A stretch of DNA of 64,000 nt from Diplosphaera chodatii (Eukaryota > Chlorophyta > Trebouxiophyceae > Prasiolales > Stichococcaceae), in assembly GCA_032358165.1 (NCBI GenBank), contig JAALGY010000062.1, positions 496,001 to 560,000 on the forward strand, in the 5' to 3' direction. How positions within the stretch are numbered: the stretch's first letter is position 1; each line of letters opens with the position of its first letter. Made by a program: the position numbers and the translations under genes. The notes under the pieces are model-generated. The model saw only the letters and a program-made list of their open reading frames with translations. It did not search any database and had not been told where the DNA came from. Of this stretch, positions 10,277 through 21,804 are shown one piece after another.

Positions 10277-12839
10277 TCACTTTGTTGAGAAGATGTTCTG
10301 GATCATCCGGGCGTCGCAGTCATCGGCCGCGCTGCTCAGTGCCCGCACCTCCCCGTCTGACAGCCGCCAGCCCAGGGCGCCCAAATTGTCTTCCGCCTGC
10401 ATAGGCAAAGATCGCAGGCACCTGGGAAAGACTTCCACGGACTGCACACGCGCCCCGCATGGAGCTCACAGTCAGCGTCACGACCCTCAAGCTGCCCTGC
10501 GTGCAGTAATGTAGGTTGCAGCAGCTGGCCATGTCAGCTCTGAGTGAGGACGCGACTCGCCTGGCTCAGGATTTTGGCGCCGGGTATCGGCACCGTGCCC
10601 TGCGCCATGCACCAGTTGATGGCCACCTGCAAGCACAGCCACCAACACGCAAGGGTTGTGGTCGCACACATCAGCACCATGCACCGCAACACATTTCAGC
10701 AGACTGCATGACATCGTCAGCAGGTTGCATTGCATCAGTCAAACGTCATGGACATATCCTGACGCAAAAGTAGATCCCATCGGATGGACGGCACTCACCT
10801 GCGAGGGGGACTTGCGTCTGGAGGCCGCGACCTGCTGGATGGTCTCGGTGAGCGGCTCGATGCCGGGCAGTATCTGCCGGAACAGCACGCCCCGCGGCCC
10901 CTCGGGCAGCCGGTTCTTGCTGTATTTGCCCGTCAGCATGCCTGCAGTGCAGCGCACAGGATGCCCGCAAGCCCTGAGGAGCAACAAGCCATTTCGTGGC
11001 TCTTAGACGGTCACATCCCATGCAGGGGAGGGCCCCTGCGTGCTTGTTTTCGTTGCCGTGACGCACCAAGACCCAAGGGGCTGTAAGCGATGACGGTGAT
11101 GCCCAGGTCGCGGCAGACGGCGAGCGTCTCCAGCTGCTCGGGCCCCTTGCTGAGCAGCGAGAACTGCACCTACGGGAGCAGACAGGGCACATCCGGCACT
11201 GGAACCAGCGCAATGCAGTGCAGATGTGACAGGAGCTTCCTCCCATTCGCACAGGTTAGCACATGCTATTGGCCAGGCAGTGGAAAGCTCACCTGGGCTG
11301 ATGACAGCGGCACGCCTTGCTGCTGCAAGTACCTGATGCACAACACATTAAGTGATGACGGAAGCGTATTCGAAGCAGCAGAGATTCAGAGTGAGGGGGC
11401 ACTTCGTATTGTGCAGTGTGTACTACGAGACTACATCAAAAAGCACCATTAAGCACGTGCATCTGAGTGCATGTCCCTGACCTGTGTATCCGCTGCAACT
11501 GCTGCGGGCCGTAGTTGCTGACCCCTACCGCCTGCACTAAGCCCTGCAGCGGAGGACCGGCTCATCAGCAGCCCAGCCCAGGCCGCAACTGGTGTCACAT
11601 GGTGGGCAGCAATGACGTGCTTCGTGCGTATGCAGTGCACCAGTGAAGATGGCATCAACATGCCTCATTATGCATGGCTGCAAGGCCGTCCCACAGCGCG
11701 CGCTCCTGAAGTGGAGCATATCTGTGACACGGATCGGAAGCATGCTGCTGAATGCATACCAGTTTGACAGACGTCCATTTGCTTGCGAACACAGCTCCAT
11801 GCTCAGAATGAGGGCGACACTGCATCACCTGGCTGCTGACCAGTGCAGCTGCCCCAGCGCGAGCTGCTCGGCACCTAATCGCCTAAGCGAGCCCCGGCAC
11901 GCCGCCACCATCCGACCTGCAGCACAACACCGACGGCAGAGAGTGGCACCAGCACTTCCTGAAAGCTGGCACTTGACGGCAACAGCTTTCTTGTTTCTGC
12001 ACACGCACCTGCTGTCAGGCGCCAGGGGTACGCTGCAAACTTGCTGGCGACGAGCACAGGGTACTGCGCGCTGCTGCCCGCCTCTGCGATGAACTGGCCC
12101 AGCAGCTGCTCACTCCGTCCATTAAGCAACCCCGTCCCTGCAACGTCCAACAGCATCAGCATCGTGACCCTGTCATCGACGCTCGCATGATTTTGCTCAT
12201 GCTTCCAGCATTCAAGAGAACACCGCACCATACAGCATCCAAGGGAGCACCCGCACCATAGGAGTCTGCGGTGTCAAACAGGTTGATGCCACGGCTGACC
12301 ATGAGGTTGAACACCTGCTGCAGCTCATCGTCCATGCCTTTGTCGTACCCTGCAACAGGGACACCGACAGCATTCAGATGCCTGCTCAGATCCACGCACC
12401 ACTGCACCGGACATGTGAATGGGATGCACAGCTCAGGTGGCCATCTGGCACACCCCACAGGAACTGGTTGCCCCACGCCCAGGTGCCGAACCCCATCGGG
12501 CTGACCTGATGCATCAAGCATTGCGCCACTTCAACCAGCTGCACTTGAGCCTCCGTCAGCATGGCACTAAACGTACGTAATACCAGTAAAAATGCAGCAT
12601 GCATGCCGGTCCCAACGCCGCACCTTCAGAGGCCCCATCTGCACCAGGTCCCTCTGCTTGATCTTTGAGCTGCCAGACCATATGTCTAGTAAGCCCAAAC
12701 ACACGCACAGTTGGCCTCTGCATCGCTGCCGCCTGCTGCCGCTGCCCCAGGGCGCAGGCCGCACCGCTGGTGCATGCATGCAGGCCTGCTGTGTGGCCCG
12801 CAGGCGGGCGTGGCCATCATGTACGGCCCCGAACGCCAT
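10277..12839 (-). CDS. Plastid-type NADPH-dependent aldo/keto reductase
   Basis: TIM-barrel oxidoreductase that reduces carbonyls with NADPH. The exons spell an AKR in order: 'SPMGFGTWAWGNQFLWG' (about 12455-12510), 'YDKGMDDELQQVFNLMVSRG', 'INLFDTADSYG' (about 12260-12350), 'GLLNGRSEQLLGQFIAEA' and 'VLVASKFAAYPWR' (about 12020-12140), 'LALGQLHW' (about 11840), 'LVQAVGVSNYGPQQLQRIHR' (about 11480-11545), 'LETLAVCRDLGITVIAYSPL' (about 11080-11140), 'GMLTGKYS', 'AINWCMAQGTVPIPGAK' (about 10561-10625) and the last exon 10277-10396 ending 'DARMIQNIFSTK'. The catalytic tetrad D and Y (DTADSYG), K (ASKF) and H (QLHW) is complete. The first exon has a Met-rich, Arg-rich leader like a plastid transit peptide. 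The last intron appears to use a GC donor (CAG|GCGAGT). Closest in layout to the chloroplast oxidoreductase At1g06690 (from memory). Confidence 0.87.
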
Positions 12840-13262
12840 GATCAAAGCGCCTTCGATGCAACACTAAAGGAATTGCCTGATGTGACGGTGGTGCACCTGC
12901 ACTGCAGCTTGTCAGGTCTTTCTGCTCCAGGGCAACACCAGCAATGCTGATGGTGCATGATACACCATCCGAGTTCGGAACGCTTCACAACCTACTTGCG
13001 AGTCACAGTCGAGCTGCATCCATTCTGGTCGTTCCATCCTGCCATATGATAAGACTTTGAGTACCTGCACTCAAATTGCACGTTCGCCATCCTTCTCTGC
13101 CTGGTTCGACTAGTTGGGCAGATCAGTGGCCACACTATCACCAGCAGGCTGCTCACTCTCTGAGCTACTGCGTGAGACAGTACAGTGACATGTTGAGCAT
13201 GTGAACCGTCCAGACAGCGGTGCGGCGCGGGGCCTGCCGCAGCGGGCGCTGCCGCCGCAACC
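12840..13262. promoter_or_regulatory. Divergent intergenic region, AKR (-) and RPB7 (+)
   Basis: 423 bp separate two divergent start codons, making it a candidate bidirectional promoter. No named element was recognised. Confidence 0.35.
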
Positions 13263-14576
13263 ATGTTCTTCCACCTGATCATGCCCGCCGAGGTGGAGCT
13301 GCACCCGCGGCACTTCGGTCCCGCCATGCGCGAGACGCTGGAGCAGAAGCTGACTCGAGAGGTGCACCCCGCAGTACCACTCTGCTCACCTGCATGCGCC
13401 GGTGCGGGAGGCTGGATGTCTGGCTGCCAGCCCCGTGGCGTGGTGGCGTGCAGCGCCGCACTTCACACTCTCCGTCAGCGGACGCACGACAGGCAGCCTG
13501 CAAACTGTGCCGCGTCTGCCACAGCAAGGCCCGCCGATGCCCATCGCGCGCCACCAGGATGCTCATGCGTCTGGCACAGGTGGAGGGCACGTGCAGCGGG
13601 AAGTACGGCTTCGTGGTGGCAGTGACCGGCATCCTCGACGTCAGCCAGGCAAGCACATTGTACGCGGCCGGGTGGATGTATGGTGCCAGCATGCAGCGCG
13701 CTCCTGCGCCTTGCTCCCCCACTCAAAGCGCGCTGGCGGCTCACCAGGACCCTGCACGACCTCACCACCTGCGCACCTGCAGGGCAAGATCCGGGAGGGG
13801 ACGGGCTTCGCCAAGTTCGATGTGAAGTACACGTGCGTCGTGTTCCGCCCCTTCAAGGGCGAGGTGCTGGACACCGTCGTCACGCAGGTCAACAAGGTGC
13901 GCATCCACCGCACGGCTGGCTTGTGCAAGTCTATGCGGTCTGCTGTCGAGCGACGCCTCCTCTTTGAAGTGATTGCAACGCTCTCGGGTAATTGTGCGGA
14001 CCTTGCGCTTGATGGGTGCGTTTGTATCCTAGATCTGGCATTTTTGATGCAAATACGCACCTGCACACTGTCCACGCAGATGGGCTTCTTTGCGGAGGCG
14101 GGCCCAGTGCAGATCTTCGTGTCAAACCATTTGATTCCAGAAGAGTTTGAGTTCTCTGCGCTGGACGACCCCTGCTACGTGTCGCAAGATGAGGAGGTGG
14201 GTGGCAGCTGCGTCTCATGGCTAGTACTTGCTGCTCACCCCAACTACAAAAACGGTTTACCTGTGACCCATCCCATCTGCTTGAGGATGATAAAGGTCAA
14301 CTTATCCGGCTGGGTGGCAGGTGCGGATCATTGCAGGTTCGGAGGTGCGGCTGCGCATTGTGGGCATCCGGGTGGACCCCACAGAAATAGTGAGTACGGC
14401 ATTGCAGTGGCACCTCAAATACAGGACTCGTTGGAACTGTTGTCAGCCTGCAGCCTTTATAAGTGGCACGCAGCAGCAGCCTGCCGACGCCTCGCTGAAA
14501 TCATGTGTTTTCTGTGCAGTTCTGCGTGGGGACCATCCGGGACGATTACCTTGGCGTCATTGGGGACCAGGGTTGA
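13263..14576 (+). CDS. RPB7: RNA polymerase II subunit RPB7
   Basis: Stalk subunit of RNA polymerase II that pairs with RPB4 and contacts nascent RNA. Six exons (13263-13361, 13580-13648, 13783-13896, 14080-14196, 14321-14389, 14520-14576) join to 174 residues, against 172 in human. The N-terminal tip domain shows 'MFFHLIMPAEVELHPRHFGP', 'VEGTCSGKYGFVVAVTGI' and 'VVFRPFKGEVLDTVVTQVNK'. The S1/OB domain follows with 'MGFFAEAGPVQIFVSNHLIP', 'CYVSQDEE', 'EVRLRIVGIRVDPTEI' and 'FCVGTIRDDYLGVIGDQG'. Every junction keeps phase. Intron 2 (after DVSQ, 13648) requires a GC donor, CAG|GCAAGC. The 'HPRHFGP' and 'FRPFKGEV' signatures separate it from the Pol I and Pol III paralogues. Confidence 0.97.
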
Positions 14577-15283
14577 AGCCTTGCAGAGATGGAAAAAGGA
14601 TGCAGGCTTTCGGACGTGGAGGCGTGTGTCATGGGGCAACATCGCTGCACATTGCTTTCCCACCAGATCCTATAGTGCGGACATGCGTGCAAGTACATGC
14701 TGACACCGAGACTTGCAGCCTTCCGTTTTGCTTGCCGTGCAACAAGGCAATAGCAAACTGTCTTCAGAGACTCAAGTGTGTCGACCCTCGAGGGTGATCC
14801 AGTCACTGACAGCCCAATCGAAGCCAACTGAGCACTGCATGTTTTGCTGCATCCAAGAAATATCGACATCATCTTTCTTCCTACGTCAGCAACTGAAGAT
14901 GCCAGAACTGCAGAACACATTTGGCCGCTCTGCACCTTTGTCACAGCACCCGCTGGAATGCGAGTACATCTTGCAGCACCACTGTTGCCCGTTTCACCCG
15001 TTGCATATCAAAGTGCAACAGCTGCATTGCCCAGCACCATCATCCTAGCCTCAAGTGGCAACCATTGCGAGCAACGTACAAGTACACAGCCGGTTGTATG
15101 CATCCTCACCTGCCATATGTGCGGTCGGAGGCATGATCAGCAGGTGGCTCACACTTGATTCCAAATCAGACAAACACTGGCACATCGTGCGCTGTTCTGA
15201 GGCTGCAGCGAAAGGTTCAGTCTAGACGCATCGCTCGTTGCAGTAGGCATCGATGGTATTTGATGAGCGTTGAGAGCGTCATC
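14577..15283. other. Intergenic, nothing recognised
   Basis: 707 bp between RPB7 and the alpha-galactosidase, in tandem on the plus strand. It holds the RPB7 3' flank and the next promoter. Open frames of about 100 codons here lack conserved motifs. Confidence 0.5.
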
Positions 15284-18233
15284 ATGCGTGCTGTCGTTTT
15301 AGTGGTCACTGCTGTTGCGGTCTTCCTGGCAGCACCGTGCTATGGCCTTGACAACGGCTTGGGGCTGAAGCCACAGATGGGGTGAGCTAACCTGCGATCC
15401 TCAACCATAGTTATCCTCCCGTGTAGCTGCAAGTGTGTGCAGCTGGCCCAAACATTGCTGTGTACCTCCGGTGCAGCTGGAACAGCTGGAATGCATTTGG
15501 CGTCCGGAGTGCGTCCGCTTTGCCCTTAGTACAGCATGTTTATATGTGCGTACAGCTGTGATCGAATTGTTCGTCTATCAAACTGAGCCGTGGATCTGAT
15601 GGACGTCTGCTGCAGTCGATGAGAAGTCCATCAGACAGATGGCGGACCTGTTAGCGAAGGATGGCTACCTGAAAGCAGGCTACTCCTACCTGAATTTGGA
15701 CGGTGTGCCACAGTTGTCACTCGAATACTCGTCTGTAAAAGCATAATTGAACGTACAACATTTGTGATGCTGCACTGGGTTTGTGATGCAGTATGCTACA
15801 GATTGTTGCTTTGTTCTACCCGCAGATGCATGGGCTGAGATGCGCCGAGGGCGGGACGGCAAGCTGCGAGCCAGCTCCAACCGCTTTGGCGCCGGCATTG
15901 CAGACCTGGCAGATTACGTGCACTCGAAAGGTGGGTCCGCCGTGGGTTTTGTATCAGCTGCGCCGTTCTGGCCATACTGCAGTGACATGTTACATGCAGG
16001 AATGCCGAACTCTGTTGGCTGCCTGACGCAGGCCTTAAGCTGGGCATCTATGGAGATGCCGGCTATTTGACCTGTGCTGGTTTCCCTGGTAGCCGCGGCT
16101 TTGAGGCTCGTGACGCCGCATCATATGCCGAGTGGGGCGTGGACTACCTCAAATACGACAACTGCTGGTGCGCCCACATGCTCACAAGGTTGCAATGTTG
16201 CCTCCGACTGGCTTCTGCAGCAATGCAACCAACACTGAATGACCATCTTGCCGCCTATCCCCCTGTGCCAGCTCTGCTGATGTTGTGTCTAAGCCTGTGA
16301 GACCCCTGCACCGCAGGGCAGACAAGGGGGACTGGGTGGTTGACAGGTGACTGTTGCTGTACTCTGGTGGCCCGTAACAGCGAGCATCCGGCTTGTGCTG
16401 AGCTGTATGATGACCCACGCTCGATGGGCTGGGTGGCAGGTACACGGCGATGCGGGATGCGCTGAACGCGACGGGGCGCCCCATCCTGTACTCCCTGTGC
16501 GAGTGGGGCGTCGCGGACCCCTGGCTGTGGGCGCCCGCGGTGCGGCCCTGACCAGGAAACGTAAAAGTTATGCCAGCTGGCGACCCCTAGCATCACGACT
16601 GGCAGCCTCCATTGGCGGTCTCCTATGCCAAGCCAGCTGTTTGATTGGAAGGCCCCCCAGGCGCACCCTAGGATTGCAGCACAGTGCATGTCCTTGCAAG
16701 GTAGCAACCATGCACGTGCGTACGGAGTGGCGCTCGGCGGCATCACCCTGATGGCGGCGCCGCCCCTGGGTGGGCAGGTGGGCAACAGCTGGCGCACGAC
16801 GGACGACATCCAGGCCAACTGGAACTCGGTGCTGGAGTGCCTGGACAACACGGTGGGCCTCGCACGCTTCGCGGGCCCCGGCGCCTGGAACGACCCCGAC
16901 ATGCTGGAGGTCAGGCCAGGGTTTTGGGGTTTTTGGGTCAGCCGGCGCGCAGGAGCATGCTGGCACCATGTGACCCGCAGCACACTTATGTCAGCTCGCG
17001 CACAATGTGGGGCTCTCAGCCAGCTGAGCCGTGCACGAAGCCGTGAAGCCGAGAGCAGCAACATGATGCGGCCATGGGCAGCATCCGGAAGCGGTAGACC
17101 GGAAACGCTCTGTATTCCACCCGACAGGTCGGCAACGGCAAGCTGACGCTGTCGGAGCAGCGGGCGCACTTTGCGCTGTGGGCGCTGCTCAAGGCGCCGC
17201 TGCTCATCGGCACCGACCTGCGCACCGCGTCAGCAGGTGTTGTGCACCGGCAGCTGCCACTTGCTGTCGCACATCCTCAGGATGCCGTTCATGCGCGTGA
17301 GTTTTGCCTGCCAGCAGCAACCTGAAGGTCTCAGGCTGTGCTTGTTCACATTGTGTCATGGCCTGTGGTGCAGATGTCAAGGCGATACTGCTGGCGGAGG
17401 AGGTGATCGCCATCAACCAGGACCCGCTGGGCGTCGCGGGCGACCTGATCTGGAAGCAGGGCCCAAACGAGGTGTGGCATCTGACCCCAGTGTCTTTCTT
17501 TACCGGGTGTGGCAGTTTGATATCAGGATGTCCCCCTTCGCTGTGTGTGGCACCTGCTGCACGATCCACAACGATTGCAGAAGCTGTGGAGCCTCTCATC
17601 AGGGTGACGCCCCGCGGCTTGCAGATGGTGCCGAAGAGGCCAGCTGCATCTGGCGTGCGCGCAGGTGTATGCGGCGCCGCTGCAGGGGGGCGGGCGCGCG
17701 GTGGTGCTGTTCAACCGGCACCACCCCGAGTACCCGCTGCACGACGTCACGGTCACCTGGGACATGCTGGGCTACGAGGGGTGCGAGGAGGCGGTGGTGC
17801 GGGACCTGTTTGCCCGGTCGGACCTCGGGAGACACGCAGGTGAGAACACTCCCCACTATGTACTGACACCTGATGTGGCACCCATGGACAGGTGCTCACC
17901 GCCTGTTGTGTACAAGATCTGTTGCAGAGTGACAATACCCTCATAGCCTGATGTGCACTGTGCACAGGTGGCTTCACGGCAGCAGTGCAGGCGCACGGCG
18001 CTATGGCGCTGCGCATCACACCGGTCAACGCTTCAGCATCGCACGAGGCATGGCGCCCATGGAATGGCAGGAGCGTCACAGCACATGGCCACCAGAGCAG
18101 CGGGCGCAGGCGTTCAGCGGGTCGCATCGCCAACAGGAAGCGTAGCAGTCCGAAAGCAAGCAGGATCGGAGGGAAATTACAGGAGGCTCAAGTGAGCAGC
18201 GTTGCTGCTGGGCAGGTGGCGAGCGTGGAGTGA
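15284..18233 (+). CDS. Secreted alpha-galactosidase (GH27)
   Basis: Hydrolyses terminal alpha-1,6-galactosyl residues, probably in the wall or vacuole. The start at 15284 gives a clean signal peptide '[20 protein letters not shown]'; an in-frame ATG at 15263 is possible. GH27 landmarks follow in successive exons: 'WNSWNAFG', '[20 protein letters not shown]', '[14 protein letters not shown]', 'ADYVHSK', '[20 protein letters not shown]', '[12 protein letters not shown]' (nucleophile Asp in KYDN), '[16 protein letters not shown]', '[14 protein letters not shown]' (acid/base Asp), '[13 protein letters not shown]', '[16 protein letters not shown]' and '[15 protein letters not shown]'. The C-terminal beta domain runs to about 18030. 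It is followed by a basic Ser/Arg/Gln tail ending at 18233 that is not typical and may be partly mis-spliced. The usual DDCW motif reads DDAW here. There are at least ten exons. Confidence 0.93.
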
Positions 18234-18527
18234 GGAGGAGCTGCCGATGTGATGCACCCCAGTGCATTGTGCAATTGGTCACAAGATGGAAGCCGAAGTT
18301 GGCTGAACATTGCTACCTTGTCTCAGACTGTTGCTGGTTGCTTTACTTCAACAACTGTGGTGTGCACCCACAGACATAATGATGAGTGAACTTGCGCTGT
18401 GCTTGTGCTTTAACAAGGCAGGCAGGGCAATCCTGCAGCTTGGCAAGATCTTCCAGTAAACCGATGTGTTCAGCAGGCTGATGGCACACAACTAACCGAC
18501 TCGCTGTATGCGCCCCTTGCAGCCACA

Positions 18528-18532
18528 TGTAA
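18528..18532 (+). terminator. TGTAA polyadenylation signal (alpha-galactosidase)
   Basis: TGTAA lies about 295 nt beyond the alpha-galactosidase stop, just short of the end of the convergent zinc-finger gene. Confidence 0.45.
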
Positions 18533-18545
18533 CTTCAAACTGTCC

Positions 18546-21113
18546 TCACTTGCGGGCCTGGCATCGGAAGCACTCCGCACGTGAGGCAAAGTTGTGCGCT
18601 CCGCAGTCCCGGCAGTTCCAGTCGCCAGCACGAAACTCCTGGCCACCACCGCCGCCGCCGCCATAGCCCCCATAGCTCCCGCCGCCTGTTGCCAGCACAG
18701 CACAGCAGCCACAGGCTCACCCACCCTGTGCTGTGCACAGCTGCTGCTGCCAGACGCGGTCGTGTCGCGACGCCGCTGGTCAGCGGCGAGAGGCTGTTTT
18801 CCCCCCTTGGCCTGTGGCGGCCTACTTGGACGCCCCGCACTTGAAGCACTCGTTACGGGACGCAAAACAGTGCGCCCCGCAGTCGCGGCAGTTCCAGTCC
18901 CCAGCACGGAAGTCCTGGCCGCCACCACCAGCACCGCCGCCGCCGCTGCCACCACCTCCACCGCCGCCTGAAGCAGCGCGGGGGAGTGCAGCGTGCAAAC
19001 CAAAGTGCATGAGCGGGGGCCCGGCTGGTAAGGAGCGCAGCACTAGAGGGTTACAAACAGCCGGCAGCTGCGCATGCCACAGAGCAGCAGGCCGGGGAGG
19101 AGGACCGCAGCGATGTCGCGGAAGTGCTGCTTGGATGGAGCAATGGCACACAAGACACTGTTGCATTACTGGACGCAGCACTGCTCAGAGGACCAAAAGG
19201 TCACCGTATCCGCCGCCGCCACCGCCGCTGCCACCATAGCGTGGCTCCGAGTAGCTTGAACGGCTGCCTCCTCCATACCCGCCTCCGCCCCCGCCGTAGG
19301 AGCTTCCTCCTCCCCCTCCACTGTAGCCACCGCCCCCTGTGCGTGATGATGTGGCAGATGAGTGTCACAAGTAAAGCTGGAGCACCAGCATGCTGAAACA
19401 CTTGATGTTGCAGTCCCTCTAGGATGGCACAGGCTCTCTCTCCACTCCCTACGCCTCAACAGACCGGGTACGTGTGGTAAGAACCGCGCAGCGCACCAGG
19501 CTTGTCAGTGTAGCACGAGTAGCAGCGGTCGCGGCTCTGAAAGTTGTGGGAACGACACCTGCGTGAAGCCACCACTAGCACGTTTGAGCCCACCGTACCC
19601 AGCTGCTCCTACAGCTTTGACAGTGTGTGGCTCAGCAGACTGTCACAGTGCGCCATGCTGCAAGACCTTATTCACAGCAAGAGGACAACAACAAAGCGTA
19701 CTTGGGGCACTCCCAGTCGCCAGGACGCCAGGACTGGTTGTTGAAGCCGCCAGGCCCGCCGCCGCCCCCGGCGTACCCGGCGCCGCCGCCGCCGCCATAG
19801 CCCCCTGGAGAGACGCCAGCCCAGCCACACGCCTCGCTTTGCCCTCACCCCACCGAACACCACACCAGCCATGCCGACACCAGGAGACACCCCCATGCGC
19901 TGGTGCCAGCGGCGAGCCGCAGCCCCCCAGGCCATGCCAAGCAGCCATGCTGTCAGTTCCCTCTGCCCCTGCTGTCCCAGCGCTGGTCACCCCATCACCG
20001 ACACAACCGGGGACCAACCTGGAACGAGCGGAGCAGCAAGCATGAGACAGGGCGCAGCACGACTGTCCAGTGCGGTCAGCAGTCGAACGACAAGGCCTCT
20101 GGGGGTTTGGGTATGCCCATCAGCACTGGGGCACGCACCGCCGCCGTAGCCGCCGCCACCTCCGTAGCCCCCACCTCCGTACCCGCCGCCGCCGCCGTAG
20201 CCGCCGCCGCGGGACGACCCATAGCCGCGGTCGCGGTCATCGCGGTCGTCACGCCGCGAGTACCGGTCGCGCGAGCGGCTGCGGCTGTACGACCGCCTGC
20301 GGCGGCCCCTCGAGCGCGAGCGGGACCTGCCAGCACGGCACAATCCAGTGAAATTGCACTTGCAGTTCACGCACAAGAAGGTCCGCTGCTGACCTGCACG
20401 ACCTGACAGACCGGTTGCATCACTGGTGAGCAGGCTCGCAAAGTCCTGGCTTGGCGCATGAGCAGGACGCTATGATGTGCCAGTGTGCTCAACTCCATCT
20501 GAAGCAACTGCCGGAGTGTGCAACACACCGCACCAGAAGCAGGAGACACTGCAGCAGAGAGCGAGCAAGCAGGCAGGCCTGACGCAGCACCTGCTGGAGG
20601 AGCGGGAGCGGCTGGAGGACCGGCTGCGGGAGCGGCTGGAGCGGCTGCGGGAGCGAGAGCTGGCGCTGCGGGAGCGCGAGCGGCCGCCGCGCGGGCTGGG
20701 CGACCGGCCGCCGTCCTCCGCCTTCGCCCCGTCGCCCTCCTCCGCCTTGGCGGCCTCCTTCTCCAGCTCCTGCAGTGTTGGACGTCGCCGAGGTTGCCAT
20801 CTGATGGTGGGCCGCATCTTGCGGGGCAAAGATGGCCCGGCGCAGCGAGCACAACAGCCTGATCGGGTGCCGGGTGCGCAGGCTGCGATACTATGGAGAG
20901 CGCCACAATGGCAGCGTGTGCAACACGCCGCGCAGCCATGAAAACTTGCAGGGCAACCGGTAAAGGTTGGATCAGAGGCAACCTGTGGAAGCATGTGATG
21001 CAGACAACATGCAAGCCAGCTTGCGTGTAGCGGCTGGTGCTCACCTGCACGTCTTCAGCAGGTGCATCCTCGCCGTCCATGGCGGGGGCAACGGTGACAC
21101 CCTCGTCGCTCAT
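18546..21113 (-). CDS. SR/Gly-rich RNA-binding protein with three RanBP2-type zinc fingers
   Basis: Likely nuclear RNA-binding or splicing protein. The N-terminus 'MSDEGVTVAPAMDGEDAPAE' (first exon to about 21045) is acidic. Next come a Glu/Ala helix 'LQELEKEAAKAEEGDGAKAE' and an RS domain ('SRSRSASSRSRSRSSRSRSR', about 20600-20790). A second RS/RD block ('SYSRSRSRDRYSRRDDRDDR', about 20215-20300) precedes Tyr-Gly repeats. Three RanBP2 fingers follow: 'PGDWECPKCRSHNFQSRDRC' (split by an intron, about 19720 and 19550), 'AGDWNCRDCGAHCFASRNEC' (about 18850-18905) and 'AGDWNCRDCGAHNFASRAEC' (about 18560-18620). Each has W-x-C-x2-C-x10-C-x2-C, the pattern that binds GGU in single-stranded RNA in ZRANB2 and FUS relatives. 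Gly-rich linkers separate the fingers. The two last fingers are near-identical, a recent internal duplication. It converges on the alpha-galactosidase. Confidence 0.86.
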
Positions 21114-21804
21114 TGTGGGGGAATGCAATTGGCGGTGTCAGAGGCTGTGTGAATTGGCCACACGAGGGTAGACACGCCACTGTCCCACGGTATGACGCTC
21201 TTCTGACGCACGCTGCTGGTTGCAAGCGCTAAGTGCGCCGCTGGGCAGGGAGGGCAGGCTCTGCTGCCGACAACCTGAAGGCGGCCATCTTGCCTTTCAT
21301 CATAGAAGGGGGCCTTTCAGCAGCTCGATCTACTCCTGCTCGAAATGCCAGCAGTTCGAGCGTGGTTGGCAGTCGGAGCGTTAGCGTGCTTCAGGAATTG
21401 CTGTGAATTGCTGAGAGCGCTGACGCTGGCCGCTCGGCTTGACGTCACTTGGCCGACTGGCAGGGATAGGGTTTAGCCTCTGCTGACTCCGACTGTTTCT
21501 GACTTCGTGTCGACTTCGGGTGTGCATGCGGGAGCTTGATCGGGGGCCGTCGCACATTCCGGCTTGGTGAGACAAGGCACTTGAATAGGCAAACGTTGCA
21601 GGGGTCGCGAAAGTGCCGGCAGCGGCGTCCAAGTCTGGAAAACTGGCTTTACCAGCAGTACCGGCAGCGCCCATCGCTTGCTTGCCGGCGCGCGCGTGGG
21701 TCCCCTTTCGACGCTGCGACCGCTGCAGAGGCGGCCGGCTGCGAGTCACTGCAGCCCACACGCACCTGACACCGGTGACGCCGGCATTTCGGCAGCGGGG
21801 CGTC
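21114..21804. promoter_or_regulatory. Divergent intergenic region, zinc-finger gene (-) and ACS (+)
   Basis: 691 bp between divergent starts. The plus-strand frame of ACS stays open upstream to an ATG at 21613, so the right part may be a leader coding region. No named promoter element was recognised. Confidence 0.35.
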
